From: an uncultured Dorea sp.
GTDB taxonomy: Bacteria > Bacillota > Clostridia > Lachnospirales > Lachnospiraceae
NCBI RefSeq assembly: GCF_934294775.1
Contig: NZ_CAKRAH010000025.1
Coordinates: forward strand, 1 to 33,482
DNA length: 33,482 bases
Direction: 5' to 3'
Below, piece by piece: positions 1-7,534 of this stretch. Each line of letters opens with the position of its first letter. Within the stretch, counting starts at the first letter, position 1. Both the position numbers and the translations under genes were made by a program. Under the pieces are notes generated by a model. It made no database searches. It had not been told where the DNA came from and worked only from the letters and a program-made list of their open reading frames with translations.

Positions 1-95
1 TGTGTGATTCCAAGATTTTCTGCAAATGCTCCGACTACCACCTGCGAGCAGTCAATTCCTTTCATAAAAAGTTCTGCAATCTTTTCTTTTTCCAT
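1..95 (-). CDS. C_GCAxxG_C_C family redox protein, N-terminal fragment
   Basis: Only the first 31 codons are in the window; the rest lies beyond the left edge. The start at 95 has a good ribosome site (AAGGAGA) about seven bases upstream. The translation begins MEKEKIAELFMKGIDCSQVV and continues with an A-F-A-E-N-L-G-I stretch. This is the typical opening of the C_GCAxxG_C_C family: a short helix, then a conserved Cys in an (I/N)CSQ or (I/N)CAQ motif, then an AFAxxxGI segment. Family members are small cysteine-rich redox or metal-binding proteins of unknown biochemical role, sometimes selenoproteins. It is the last visible gene of the minus-strand run that starts at 8230, 79 bases after the phosphotransferase gene. 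Family assignment rests on about 30 residues, so the defining C-terminal motif is unseen. Confidence 0.72.
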   Translation of the reverse strand, partial: MEKEKIAELFMKGIDCSQVVVGAFAENLGIT

Positions 96-174
96 TTTTG
101 TTCTCCTTCATTCTTCTTTTTTATTTTATCCTTTTATATTTGTACTTTTCCAAGATATTTTTTCAGTTTCCAGC

Positions 175-1197
175 TTATACATTCTTATGCTCAAGAAATT
201 TCTCTATCTTTTCAAGGAATTCCTCCGACAGATACGCTTCCAGCTTCCGATACGTGAATTCATTTACAATCAGTTTGTCCGGCTGCTGATACTGTACCCA
301 TGCCATAGCACACCATGTAATGCCTCTTAAACATGTTATCTCTACAAATGTTTTCGTCCGTTCCTTTAGTCCCGTCGTATCAAAACGTCCTCCTACACAT
401 TCGATATAATTATCTATGAATATCTCTATCTCTTCCATACCAAGGATTACGTCTGTCTTCCAAAATGTTGTTGTCGGTGCAAGGAAATGTCCCAGATCCT
501 GCGCCGGGTCTCCTAAAAGCGGCTTTTCCCAGTCAATCAGATAGTTTGGCTTTCCTTCCCCTCCGATCAGGAAATTGCTGGAATTCAGTTCTGTATTAAT
601 GCAGCATGCATACGTTGATTCTATATCTGACTTTCTCGCTTTTTTCCATGCCTGATCAAGCAAATCCCGGATTGTCTGTTTTGTCTTATCTTTTCCAAGT
701 GGGGAATCCATATATGTCTTTACCATCTCCTCACACTCTTCCAGTATGGCAATGAGTGGATTTTCCGGACGTATCAATACTTTTTCAGATTCCGGGATTC
801 TGACACTGTGGATATCTGCCAGACATTCAGCAGCATACTTCATATCTGTATGATAATCCAGTGCCTTTCCCGGAAGATATTCCATTACCATGATTCCGTG
901 ATCCAGAAGTTTTTTACTTCCGTCTACATATAATGCCTTCGGCGTTCTTCCTGAATCTTTCAGTAGCTGCAGTGCGTAGAATTCATAACCGATCTGATCT
1001 TCCAGATGCATCTGGCTTCCGCAGTTCACACGAAGCAATAGCTTCTGTCCTGTCTTTGGATGTTCAAAAATATAATTGATATTATATTCTCCCTGGGCTA
1101 ACATCGTATATTCTTCTTCCTGTTCCGTTGGCAGTCCCAGCGCCTCTCTGTAGTCTTTATTTTTTACATATTCTTTTAATCCTTTTATTCGTTCCAT
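175..1197 (-). CDS. Aminoglycoside phosphotransferase-fold protein with altered catalytic loop
   Basis: This 340-residue protein has the layout of the APH/choline-kinase fold. An N-terminal lobe carries a nucleotide-binding lysine region (KTGQKLLLRVN), followed by a hinge (MVMEYLPGKAL), a catalytic loop and a metal-binding loop (LIDWEKPLLGDPAQDLGHF). The catalytic loop reads CINTELNSSNFLI where the family normally has HGDLxxxNIL. The brown-His/Asp pair is therefore replaced by Asn-Thr-Glu, while the downstream Asn and the DWE metal Asp are kept. It may be a kinase using Glu as base, or a binding protein without kinase activity. The substrate is unknown; the neighbouring fused glycosyltransferase suggests a small sugar or alcohol acceptor (inference). 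Aminoglycoside resistance is not implied. It lies 154 bases after the glycosyltransferase gene, in the same direction, and I see no clear terminator or promoter in that gap. Confidence 0.8.
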   Translation of the reverse strand: MERIKGLKEYVKNKDYREALGLPTEQEEEYTMLAQGEYNINYIFEHPKTGQKLLLRVNCGSQMHLEDQIGYEFYALQLLKDSGRTPKALYVDGSKKLLDHGIMVMEYLPGKALDYHTDMKYAAECLADIHSVRIPESEKVLIRPENPLIAILEECEEMVKTYMDSPLGKDKTKQTIRDLLDQAWKKARKSDIESTYACCINTELNSSNFLIGGEGKPNYLIDWEKPLLGDPAQDLGHFLAPTTTFWKTDVILGMEEIEIFIDNYIECVGGRFDTTGLKERTKTFVEITCLRGITWCAMAWVQYQQPDKLIVNEFTYRKLEAYLSEEFLEKIEKFLEHKNV

Positions 1198-1351
1198 AGT
1201 TATTTTTTATCCTTTTTTATACCTGACATTTTACACAAAGATTCCAAAGTATGCATAAAAACCTTTCTACAAAATATATCGCAAAGTAAGGAATGTAGAT
1301 TGCAGGAATGATTTGTTCTGATACTGATTTATTTTTTTATAGTGCCAGTTA

Positions 1352-2689
1352 TCATCTTACGTCTTTATATAACTTTGATATCGTTTCTATCGGCACTCCG
1401 TCTCTGTACATCTTCCTTAACCGGTTCATCTTCCACATGACTTTTAACTGCGGGATCGTCTTTTTCGGAAATCTCCGGTCCGAGGTATAGATTCTGTGTC
1501 TGGCAATTCCAAGCTTCACTCCCATCTCCTTTAATGTAAGCGAGAACTGATAATCCTCCATAATCGGAAGATTCGGGAACATCCCTGCCTCAAAGAATAA
1601 TTCTCTGGTAATAAAGATTCCCTGATCCCCAAACATGACTTTCCTGTCTTTGATCCGGTGATTGGAAATGACTCTGCAAGTCCACATAAAGAACTGTCTG
1701 GAATGGAATGCAATACCACAGCAACCTGCTTCATAATCTTTCATTACTTCACGGATTTCTTCCAATGGCTTTTTTGGCAGTTCGCTGTCGCTGTGAAGAA
1801 AGAACAGAATATCCCCATTACTCTCTCTGGCACCCAGATTCATCTGATTCGCCCTTCCTTTTGGCGAATGCAGAATTCTAAATGATGGGTCGATCATAGA
1901 TACTGTCGCATCTGTACTTCCGCCATCTACGAAAATGATCTCGCATTTTTCCTGCAACGGCAACAATTGCTCCTGCAGTTTTTCGATTGTTGTCTCTTCA
2001 TTATATATCGGGACAATGACAGAAATCTTCTGCTTTTTTAAAAGATACCGGCCAGTATATGTTTTCTGAAGTGATTTCTGCACTCTCATACGGCTTCTGT
2101 AACAGGTAATGTCTTCCCTGTCATCCATATCCTGCAGCCTTCTCACATATCCAACCGTCAGTCCCATCTCCTTTAACGGTGCTACCGTCTGTTCCAGAAC
2201 ATTTCCCGTACCATATGTCTTTTTTTCAAATACTTCCCTTATTGGCCTTTTCATGCCGACAAGATAATATCCTTCATCTACAGTCGGACCAAAGACTACA
2301 TCATTTACATCCAGAAGTCTCAGCGCATATTCCAGATCAGAAGCCTTAAGTTCCGGTATGTCCGTTCCAATTAATACACAGGAATCATATCCGTTTCCCA
2401 GCACACATTCGATTGCCTGATACATTCTTTCTCCCAGACCTTCCCCCGTCTGCGGAATGTAATCTACTGCACCTTTAAATATAGTCTTCAGATATGCTTT
2501 TCCTCTCTGTGGTGTATAGCATACGAATATATCTGCATTTACTTTTTCACACTCCTGTGCAATGTCTTTTAGAAAATTTTCATGAAGTCTTGCACATTCC
2601 ACCGGTGAAAAGTATGGCATCATTCTTGTCTTTGTCTGTCCCGGAACCGGAACTCTTGTAAATACAATCACTGCTCGTTTCATTTTCAT
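1352..2689 (-). CDS. Fused double glycosyltransferase (TIGR04282-like + TIGR04283-like)
   Basis: The protein has about 445 residues. I chose the start at 2689 because AGAGGA lies five bases upstream and the family sequence begins at MKRAVIVFTRVPVPGQTKTR. Upstream in-frame codons run through a repeat (2737-2779) and look non-coding. Residues 1 to about 205 are a GT-A domain of the DUF2064/TIGR04282 type, with a nucleotide-binding VPGQTKTRM motif, a GTDIPEL metal motif and GPTVDEGYYLVG. Residues about 220-445 are a second GT-A domain of the GT2/TIGR04283 type, with SVIVPIYNEE, FVDGGSTDAT, SPKGRANQMN, FLHSDSELP and the acceptor-site ED in MEDYQFS. Both are named in databases as arsenosugar-biosynthesis glycosyltransferases, usually as two genes; here they are one polypeptide. 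The true acceptor is not known from sequence. It follows the iron-sulfur protein gene by about 100 bases. Confidence 0.88.
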   Translation of the reverse strand: MKMKRAVIVFTRVPVPGQTKTRMMPYFSPVECARLHENFLKDIAQECEKVNADIFVCYTPQRGKAYLKTIFKGAVDYIPQTGEGLGERMYQAIECVLGNGYDSCVLIGTDIPELKASDLEYALRLLDVNDVVFGPTVDEGYYLVGMKRPIREVFEKKTYGTGNVLEQTVAPLKEMGLTVGYVRRLQDMDDREDITCYRSRMRVQKSLQKTYTGRYLLKKQKISVIVPIYNEETTIEKLQEQLLPLQEKCEIIFVDGGSTDATVSMIDPSFRILHSPKGRANQMNLGARESNGDILFFLHSDSELPKKPLEEIREVMKDYEAGCCGIAFHSRQFFMWTCRVISNHRIKDRKVMFGDQGIFITRELFFEAGMFPNLPIMEDYQFSLTLKEMGVKLGIARHRIYTSDRRFPKKTIPQLKVMWKMNRLRKMYRDGVPIETISKLYKDVR

Positions 2690-2736
2690 CTGCTTCCTCT
2701 TTTTATGTTTCTGGCCTCTTTGCCTGACCGTCACAA

Positions 2737-2779
2737 TGTGTCTGAACAATACTTTCTGCCAGATACATATCACGCTCTG
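2737..2779. repeat. Imperfect interspersed repeat, copy A
   Basis: This 43-base stretch between the iron-sulfur gene and the glycosyltransferase gene matches 12779-12820 on the same strand. By eye, 36 of 43 aligned columns are identical, with one gap. The shared core includes TGTGTCTGAA, CTTTCT and AGATACAT. Neither copy lies in a convincing coding region, and the two sites have unrelated neighbours. A small dispersed repeat family is the simplest reading. Confidence 0.55.
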
Positions 2780-2787
2780 TTACTTTC

Positions 2788-3774
2788 TTATATAAACTTT
2801 GTCTTTATACGGTTAAGCATGGACTTTCCTGTATCCGCTTTCTCATGTGTCCCCATAATCTCTGTCAGAACATGGGTTACATTCTTACAGCCGTTACGGT
2901 TCAGATTACCTGCACAGGATGCACAATAGCTATATATCTTTTCACTCTCACGGTCTTTTAATCCGGCATTTAACGCTTCTCCCATGTTCTTTGCAAGCTC
3001 CGGTTCTTTAACCGGTGCACAGCCTCCAAGCCCGCAGCACTGTACATTTCCAACTGGCGTAAGGCCACCACTTGCATAAGCTTCTATCTGACTTAACAGT
3101 TCTTTTTTTTCTCTGTCCGGGCATGGAAGGAATACCTTCGCCGGTGTAAGATTTTTCTTTCCAATTCCCAGTTCTTCCAGCTTTTCATAGATGCTTGTGA
3201 TCTTTACCTCTGTAAGCCGAGGTTTCAGATAAGCATAGCAGTTCGGACAAAGCATGATTACTTCTTTTATTTTTCTTGTTTTTAATTCCCGGTCTATCCG
3301 GTTAATAATGCGTTTTTCATCTGCTTCCAGACCAAGTTCTGCAACCGGCTTTCCGCAACAGTCATATGCAACTCCAATACCATATGACTTTAACACATTT
3401 ACCAGTTTTTTTGTCGTCTTTGGATAAAAAGAAGGAAAATTACACCCCGGAAATAACACGCTTCTGCCCTGTGCATGCCTGTAATTCCGGTATATATAAT
3501 CTTTCTTTTCTTTTAAGAGCATTCCATAACCTTTTTCTGTAAAGTTTCCATCCGCTTCTTCGACTTTTTTTTTGCGGAGGTTCAGAATATATGCCCTTCC
3601 ATCAATCTTCTCAGGACATACCTCCGTACATTTTCCGCATAAAAAGCAATGGTATGCAAGCTCATTAAGCCTCTTTATATCCCCGATATCAATGCCATAT
3701 TTTTTCAAAAATACACATTGATTCTGGCAGGCATGACAATGTGTACATGTCTCCACTATATTTTTATTCTTCAC
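2788..3774 (-). CDS. (Fe-S)-binding protein with CCG domains
   Basis: This 328-residue cytoplasmic protein has two N-terminal [4Fe-4S] ferredoxin motifs, CTHCHACQNQC at residues 10-20 and CFLCGKCTEVC at about 43-53. Two cysteine-rich CCG-type modules follow: a FPGCN...DCCGKP pair and a QCCGLGG...YCASCAGN pair. The layout resembles the HdrD/GlpC/LutA group of (Fe-S)-binding oxidoreductase subunits, which pass electrons to or from disulfides, quinones or flavoproteins. No partner flavoprotein is in the window, so electron donor and acceptor are unknown. It overlaps the end of the VTT gene by 11 bases, which indicates translational coupling. In context it could reduce a thiol, persulfide or metalloid intermediate handled by the rhodaneses and AhpD-like protein (inference). 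Confidence 0.87.
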   Translation of the reverse strand: MKNKNIVETCTHCHACQNQCVFLKKYGIDIGDIKRLNELAYHCFLCGKCTEVCPEKIDGRAYILNLRKKKVEEADGNFTEKGYGMLLKEKKDYIYRNYRHAQGRSVLFPGCNFPSFYPKTTKKLVNVLKSYGIGVAYDCCGKPVAELGLEADEKRIINRIDRELKTRKIKEVIMLCPNCYAYLKPRLTEVKITSIYEKLEELGIGKKNLTPAKVFLPCPDREKKELLSQIEAYASGGLTPVGNVQCCGLGGCAPVKEPELAKNMGEALNAGLKDRESEKIYSYCASCAGNLNRNGCKNVTHVLTEIMGTHEKADTGKSMLNRIKTKFI

Positions 3775-4444
3775 TTTTTTCCTCCTGCACGTAATGCTTT
3801 TTCAGGAATGCACCAAGCCCCATCACAATCACTGCCAGGACAACTGCAATTCCAATATACAGGATACGGTTCTCTTTATCCGCAAGTCCTGCCATTCCAA
3901 CTGTATACATGGCTGTTCCCGGAAGCATAAAGATTAAAGAACAGATAGAATATGTTGAAAACTTAATATCTGTTACTCCATATGCAAAGTTCTGAAGATT
4001 ATACGGAAACAGCGGAACCAGCCTCGTAATCATCAGTATGAATATTTCGTTATTTCCAGACTCGTCAAACAGCCATTTTTTCAGATATTTATTCTTCATT
4101 GCCACCGGTCTGATACTGTCCTGTAGAAAAAATCTTCCCACAATAAATGCCACCATCGCCCCAAGTGTGGTAGCAACAGAACAGCAGATTGTTCCAAGCA
4201 CCGGCCCGAACACCAGTCCCGCAATTATTGCAAATGTTACACCCGGTAAAGCCAGTACTACACAACTTATAATCGTAAGCACTGTATAGATAAGAATGGC
4301 CAGTATCAGATTGTCCTTCACCATCTGCTCTAAAAATTTCAGGTTTTCTGTATTTCCAAGGTATGATGACCATCCGAAAATATGATTACAGATCAATATC
4401 AGGATGATAATCCCGATAAATATCCAAATTTTTTTATTTTTCAT
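3764..4444 (-). CDS. TVP38/TMEM64 (VTT/DedA-like) membrane protein
   Basis: About 226 residues, integral membrane. The start at 4444 is preferred because the homologous sequence begins MKNKKIWIF and a GGGGA site lies nine bases before it. It begins inside the end of the upstream gene. One N-terminal helix is followed by the VTT core: a G-F/V-x-F-G-x-x-x-G loop (LPGVTFAIIAGLVFGPVLG), a re-entrant helix region, and the conserved R-x-x-P-x-x-P-Y/F-x-x-x-N segment (ITRLVPLFPYNLQNFAYG). DedA/TVP38 proteins are membrane proteins proposed to move lipids or small solutes and sometimes metal oxyanions such as selenite. It is the second VTT protein of this gene run, the other being at 7535-8230. Confidence 0.88.
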   Translation of the reverse strand: MKNKKIWIFIGIIILILICNHIFGWSSYLGNTENLKFLEQMVKDNLILAILIYTVLTIISCVVLALPGVTFAIIAGLVFGPVLGTICCSVATTLGAMVAFIVGRFFLQDSIRPVAMKNKYLKKWLFDESGNNEIFILMITRLVPLFPYNLQNFAYGVTDIKFSTYSICSLIFMLPGTAMYTVGMAGLADKENRILYIGIAVVLAVIVMGLGAFLKKHYVQEEKSEE

Positions 4445-4859
4445 TCTTTTTTGTCCCCACTGCAATACCATTTCTTATAATCTGCATCAGAACCGCTGCC
4501 CCAACAAGCGGCATTAAAAAGTAATATGCTGGAAGTACTTCAATTGACTTTAATACTGTAATTCCAAGATAAAAGATTCCTAGTAGTGACATAATCACAA
4601 TCATCACAAGATCAAGCTTTCTCATCATTGCTTTTTTCTTCTTATATCCCGCTATAATCATCACAATAAATATAATCGCAACTACAACTGTGATATATTT
4701 CAGTATACCATAAACTGCATTTTTCTGTATCTGCATATTCTGATAATTCACCCATCGGAGCATACCTAATTTTTTTCTGGTAAAGTACTGTACCGCATAC
4801 GCCCCAATCATAAATACAACAGTTAATAAATCAAGTAAAATATATACTATTTTTTTCAT
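4434..4859 (-). CDS. Small four-helix membrane protein, unknown function
   Basis: About 141 residues. The ATG at 4859 sits five bases after AAGGAG; an in-frame GTG two codons earlier would overlap that site and is less likely. Four hydrophobic segments are visible at roughly residues 5-22, 52-70, 80-100 and 108-128, separated by short basic loops including KKKKAMMRK. There are no cysteines or catalytic motifs. I do not recognise the family. Its coding end overlaps the start of the VTT gene by 11 bases, so the two are probably translated together and may act as a membrane pair (inference). A strong hairpin stands just upstream at 4880-4914. Confidence 0.78.
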   Translation of the reverse strand: MKKIVYILLDLLTVVFMIGAYAVQYFTRKKLGMLRWVNYQNMQIQKNAVYGILKYITVVVAIIFIVMIIAGYKKKKAMMRKLDLVMIVIMSLLGIFYLGITVLKSIEVLPAYYFLMPLVGAAVLMQIIRNGIAVGTKKNEK

Positions 4860-4879
4860 AGTCACTCCTTAACAACTGC

Positions 4880-4914
4880 CAAACGCTGTCACCGGTATTC
4901 AGTGACAGCGCTTG
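4880..4914 (-). terminator. Intercistronic hairpin after the sulfurtransferase gene
   Basis: The arms 4880-4892 and 4902-4914 pair over about 13 bases, nine of them a perfect CGCTGTCAC/GTGACAGCG match, with a nine-base loop. On the minus transcript the stem is followed by only a short U-rich stretch (GTTTGG). It is either a weak terminator or a 3'-end stabiliser that lowers read-through into the membrane and iron-sulfur genes. Confidence 0.5.
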
Positions 4915-4966
4915 TAATTTTAATTATTATCATTCAAAAATTTCTTTTTTTGACTCTTATTCGACT

Positions 4967-6076
4967 TTATTTTGCTGCTTTTCCTGTAGGGAGTTCTCCG
5001 ACTGTTGTATGTACACAATCAGCACTTGCAGGATCTCCAACCTGTACCGGATAGTCATCATGCATTAACCACTCATACCATCCACCATCGTATACAGAGA
5101 TATTATCGTATCCATTTTCATAAAGTACAAGGAATGGTACGGTTGCTCTCCATCCTGTTCCACAATAGAATGCAAGATCATTATCTAATGTGAAATCGCA
5201 GTCTTTCCATACTTCTTTGAATCCGTCCAGATCTTTTACTGTTCCGTCATCGTTTGTAAAATCTGCAACGTCTGCTGCTGTCTTAGCACCTTTTCCCCAT
5301 ACAGCACCGTCCGGCTCGCCGGCTTTGTCCATATAGTTATAACCACTTGTCTCACCAAGCCATTCTTCTTCACTTCTGATACTTACTAATTTGAAGTTAT
5401 CATCGTTTGCAAGTTTGTCTTTTGCATCTTCAATAGATGTCCAGTATTCTGGATGTGCCGGTACAGTTGTTCCGAAGTCTTTTGCTTCTGTTCCTTCATT
5501 TGTCTTTTTCTCGGTCTCATATCCGGCATTTTTCCATGCATCAATTCCACCATTTACAATTTTAACATCTTCAACACCTGCCCAGATGTAAGCGTAAGCA
5601 ACACGTGCTGTTCCAGAGATATCTCCTCCGTAAAGAACAACCTTTGTATCTTTTGTAATACCATGTGAAAGAAGGTTTTTCTCAATTTCATCAGCAGAAA
5701 GAAGATTATATGCTCCTTCCTCTGATCCTGTAGCATCTTCTACCTCAACATCACCAACATAGATTGCTCCAGGAATATGACCTTTCTGGTAAGAATCACA
5801 GTCTTTTGCATCATCACCATAAGCAACTTCTGCAACAACTACATCTTCGTAGCCTTCCTGATTACCATCCTGTGCACTCTTTAACCATTCCGGTGTTACA
5901 TAGACCGTCCTCTGCTCTACCGGCTCAACGTCTTTTGTCTCTTCTTTTGTGTCGGCTTTTGCCTCTGTCTTTGTATCAGATTTGCTGTCATCTGATTTTG
6001 AATTTGATCCGCATCCAATTGCAAGGGATGCAACCATTGCTGTACTTAATAATACAGCCAGTACTTTTTTTTTCAT
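4967..6076 (-). CDS. Secreted sulfurtransferase lipoprotein (two rhodanese domains)
   Basis: About 369 residues. The start at 6076 is chosen because it gives a clean lipoprotein signal, MKKKVLAVLLSTAMVASLAI followed by the lipobox Cys, with AGGAGG nine bases upstream. An acidic, lysine-rich linker (to about residue 55) leads to two rhodanese domains. The first has VVLYGGDISGTARVAYAY at the active-site loop, so it lacks the catalytic cysteine. The second has FYCGTGWRATVPF, with Cys in a CGxGWR loop, as in thiosulfate/mercaptopyruvate sulfurtransferases. The layout (inactive N-domain, active C-domain) is typical of that family, but attachment to the outer face of the membrane is unusual. It should carry sulfane sulfur, or a selenium analogue, outside the cell. 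It follows another rhodanese lipoprotein gene, with a terminator-like hairpin between them. Confidence 0.92.
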   Translation of the reverse strand: MKKKVLAVLLSTAMVASLAIGCGSNSKSDDSKSDTKTEAKADTKEETKDVEPVEQRTVYVTPEWLKSAQDGNQEGYEDVVVAEVAYGDDAKDCDSYQKGHIPGAIYVGDVEVEDATGSEEGAYNLLSADEIEKNLLSHGITKDTKVVLYGGDISGTARVAYAYIWAGVEDVKIVNGGIDAWKNAGYETEKKTNEGTEAKDFGTTVPAHPEYWTSIEDAKDKLANDDNFKLVSIRSEEEWLGETSGYNYMDKAGEPDGAVWGKGAKTAADVADFTNDDGTVKDLDGFKEVWKDCDFTLDNDLAFYCGTGWRATVPFLVLYENGYDNISVYDGGWYEWLMHDDYPVQVGDPASADCVHTTVGELPTGKAAK

Positions 6077-6112
6077 GTTTTTTGTCCTCCTGTTTGATTT
6101 CATAATATATCT

Positions 6113-6141
6113 AAAAGGGAGCGGTATTCCTACTCCCTTTT
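6113..6141 (-). terminator. Terminator-like hairpin between two rhodanese genes
   Basis: The arms AAAAGGGAG (6113-6121) and CTCCCTTTT (6133-6141) are perfectly complementary around an 11-base loop. On the minus transcript the stem ends in a U run, as in an intrinsic terminator. Because the downstream gene has only a short leader after it, this is more likely a partial terminator or attenuator than the end of the operon. Confidence 0.6.
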
Positions 6142-6149
6142 TCTTCGTT

Positions 6150-7019
6150 TTATTCTGTTACAAATGCTCCGGATACATCTCCATCTTTTGCACCATTTTC
6201 AATGATGAACAGATTGTCTGTATCAAATCCTGCATCTTTCATTACTGAAATTGCTGTCTTTGCGCATTTATTACCGCTATAACAAAGGATGTATACAGGT
6301 TCGTCTTTGTCCATCTCCTCTGTTGCCAGTTTATACATTGCTGTCTGAGCAGCCTCTGTATCAAAATCTTTCAGACTGCACTGAAGTGTTCCTTTTAAGT
6401 GACCAGCTTTATATGTATCATCATCACGAACATCTAAAAATTGTACATCTTTATCTCCAATTTTGTCAACAGCATCTTTACCTGATACATATTTCCAATC
6501 GATATTTTCTTCCGTACGGTCTGTGATCAAAGCTCCACTTTCTTTACTGAGTGCCTCTGCTCCACCTTCTACTGTATAGATAGAAGTTGATTCGATTCCC
6601 GCATCTCTTAATACACCTGTTGCTTTTTCAGCTCCTCGTTTTCCGCTGTTACAAATCACGTAGATGTCTTTTCCATCATTCAGATGATCTTTTGCATAAG
6701 TTGTCATCTCATCTACTAAGGAATCATCTTCCAGAGGAAAGATTGGACACCATTCAGAATTTGCAACTCTTCCCTTCACATAGTTATCCCACTCTCTGAC
6801 ATCTAATACATGAACGCCATCTGCTTTTACTGTATCTGCGGCTGATACATACTGGTATTCATCATCTGCCAGTTCTTTTTTCTCGTCAGTATCTTTCTTG
6901 TCTTCTGTCTGCTCTGTCTTAGTATCGGACGTCTTATCATCCCCTTTTGATCCACATCCGACAACCATTGTTCCTGTCATTGCAGCTACCAGTAATAATG
7001 TCACAATTTTCTTTTTCAT
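6150..7019 (-). CDS. Secreted tandem-rhodanese lipoprotein
   Basis: This 289-residue protein starts with a lipoprotein signal (MKKKIVTLLLVAAMTGTMVV then the lipobox Cys) and an Asp/Lys/Glu/Thr-rich linker to about residue 52. Two single-type rhodanese domains follow, each with its own cysteine: VICNSGKRGAEKA in the first and ILCYSGNKCAKTA in the second. Each also has the entry motif (VLDVREWDNYVKG and FLDVRDDDTYKAGH). Unlike the next gene, both domains are predicted active. The role is probably persulfide transfer or sulfur/selenium binding on the outer membrane face. It lies about 100 bases downstream of the AhpD-like gene and is followed at once by a hairpin and the second rhodanese lipoprotein, with similar signal peptides, suggesting duplication and specialisation. 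Confidence 0.92.
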   Translation of the reverse strand: MKKKIVTLLLVAAMTGTMVVGCGSKGDDKTSDTKTEQTEDKKDTDEKKELADDEYQYVSAADTVKADGVHVLDVREWDNYVKGRVANSEWCPIFPLEDDSLVDEMTTYAKDHLNDGKDIYVICNSGKRGAEKATGVLRDAGIESTSIYTVEGGAEALSKESGALITDRTEENIDWKYVSGKDAVDKIGDKDVQFLDVRDDDTYKAGHLKGTLQCSLKDFDTEAAQTAMYKLATEEMDKDEPVYILCYSGNKCAKTAISVMKDAGFDTDNLFIIENGAKDGDVSGAFVTE

Positions 7020-7115
7020 GTTTTAATTTCCTCATTATCTTTCTTTTTAATCTTTTTCATACATACTCTGTCGTTTCTTATACAAATTTGTTCATCTTTG
7101 TATTTCCCAAATCTT

Positions 7116-7448
7116 TTAAAACTCCAGTTTTTTCACGATATTTTTCATCTGCACTCCATGTACAAGACTTGCTCCACCACGGATTGCTGCTGCTACATGT
7201 ACGGCTTCTGTCATCTGTTCTTCACTGACACCTTTATCCAGGCAGTCATTCGTATATGCATCGATGCAATATGGGCACTGTACGGTATGTGCAACTGCAA
7301 GTGCGATCAGTGATTTTTCTCTTGCTGTCAGCGCGCCTTCTTCGAATACTGCATTATAATATGCAAAGAACTTTTCCGCTAACTCTGGTGCCTTTTCCCC
7401 AATTGTACCGAATTTTGCAAGGTCTTCTGGATTGTAATATGTTTCCAT
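7116..7448 (-). CDS. CMD/AhpD-like protein, arsenosugar-associated peroxidase-like type
   Basis: About 110 residues. The start at 7448 has AGGAGG eight bases upstream; the ATG two codons earlier is too close. The body is a single carboxymuconolactone-decarboxylase/AhpD domain. It has the helix TAREKSLIALAVAHTVQCPY, then Cys-Ile-Asp-Ala, giving a CPYC redox motif with a preceding Glu/His relay, and a C-terminal IRGGASLVHG segment. The sequence closely resembles the family named arsenosugar biosynthesis-associated peroxidase-like protein (TIGR04169 type), which co-occurs with the two glycosyltransferase families fused at 1352-2689. It is expected to reduce a peroxide or disulfide through the CxxC pair. 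It lies between a VTT gene and the rhodanese lipoprotein genes in the same direction. Confidence 0.88.
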   Translation of the reverse strand: METYYNPEDLAKFGTIGEKAPELAEKFFAYYNAVFEEGALTAREKSLIALAVAHTVQCPYCIDAYTNDCLDKGVSEEQMTEAVHVAAAIRGGASLVHGVQMKNIVKKLEF

Positions 7449-7534
7449 GTTCATATCCTCCTGTTTTTAATTTTATATATATTCCCGGAATTTTTCACCA
7501 CTCGGTTCTGTGGCAGGTTTTCCAGGCACATATC

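Noticed and set aside
2690..2773. Longer N-terminus for the fused glycosyltransferase
   Set aside because: The extra 28 codons cross a repeat that also occurs in a non-coding place; ATG 2689 has the ribosome site.
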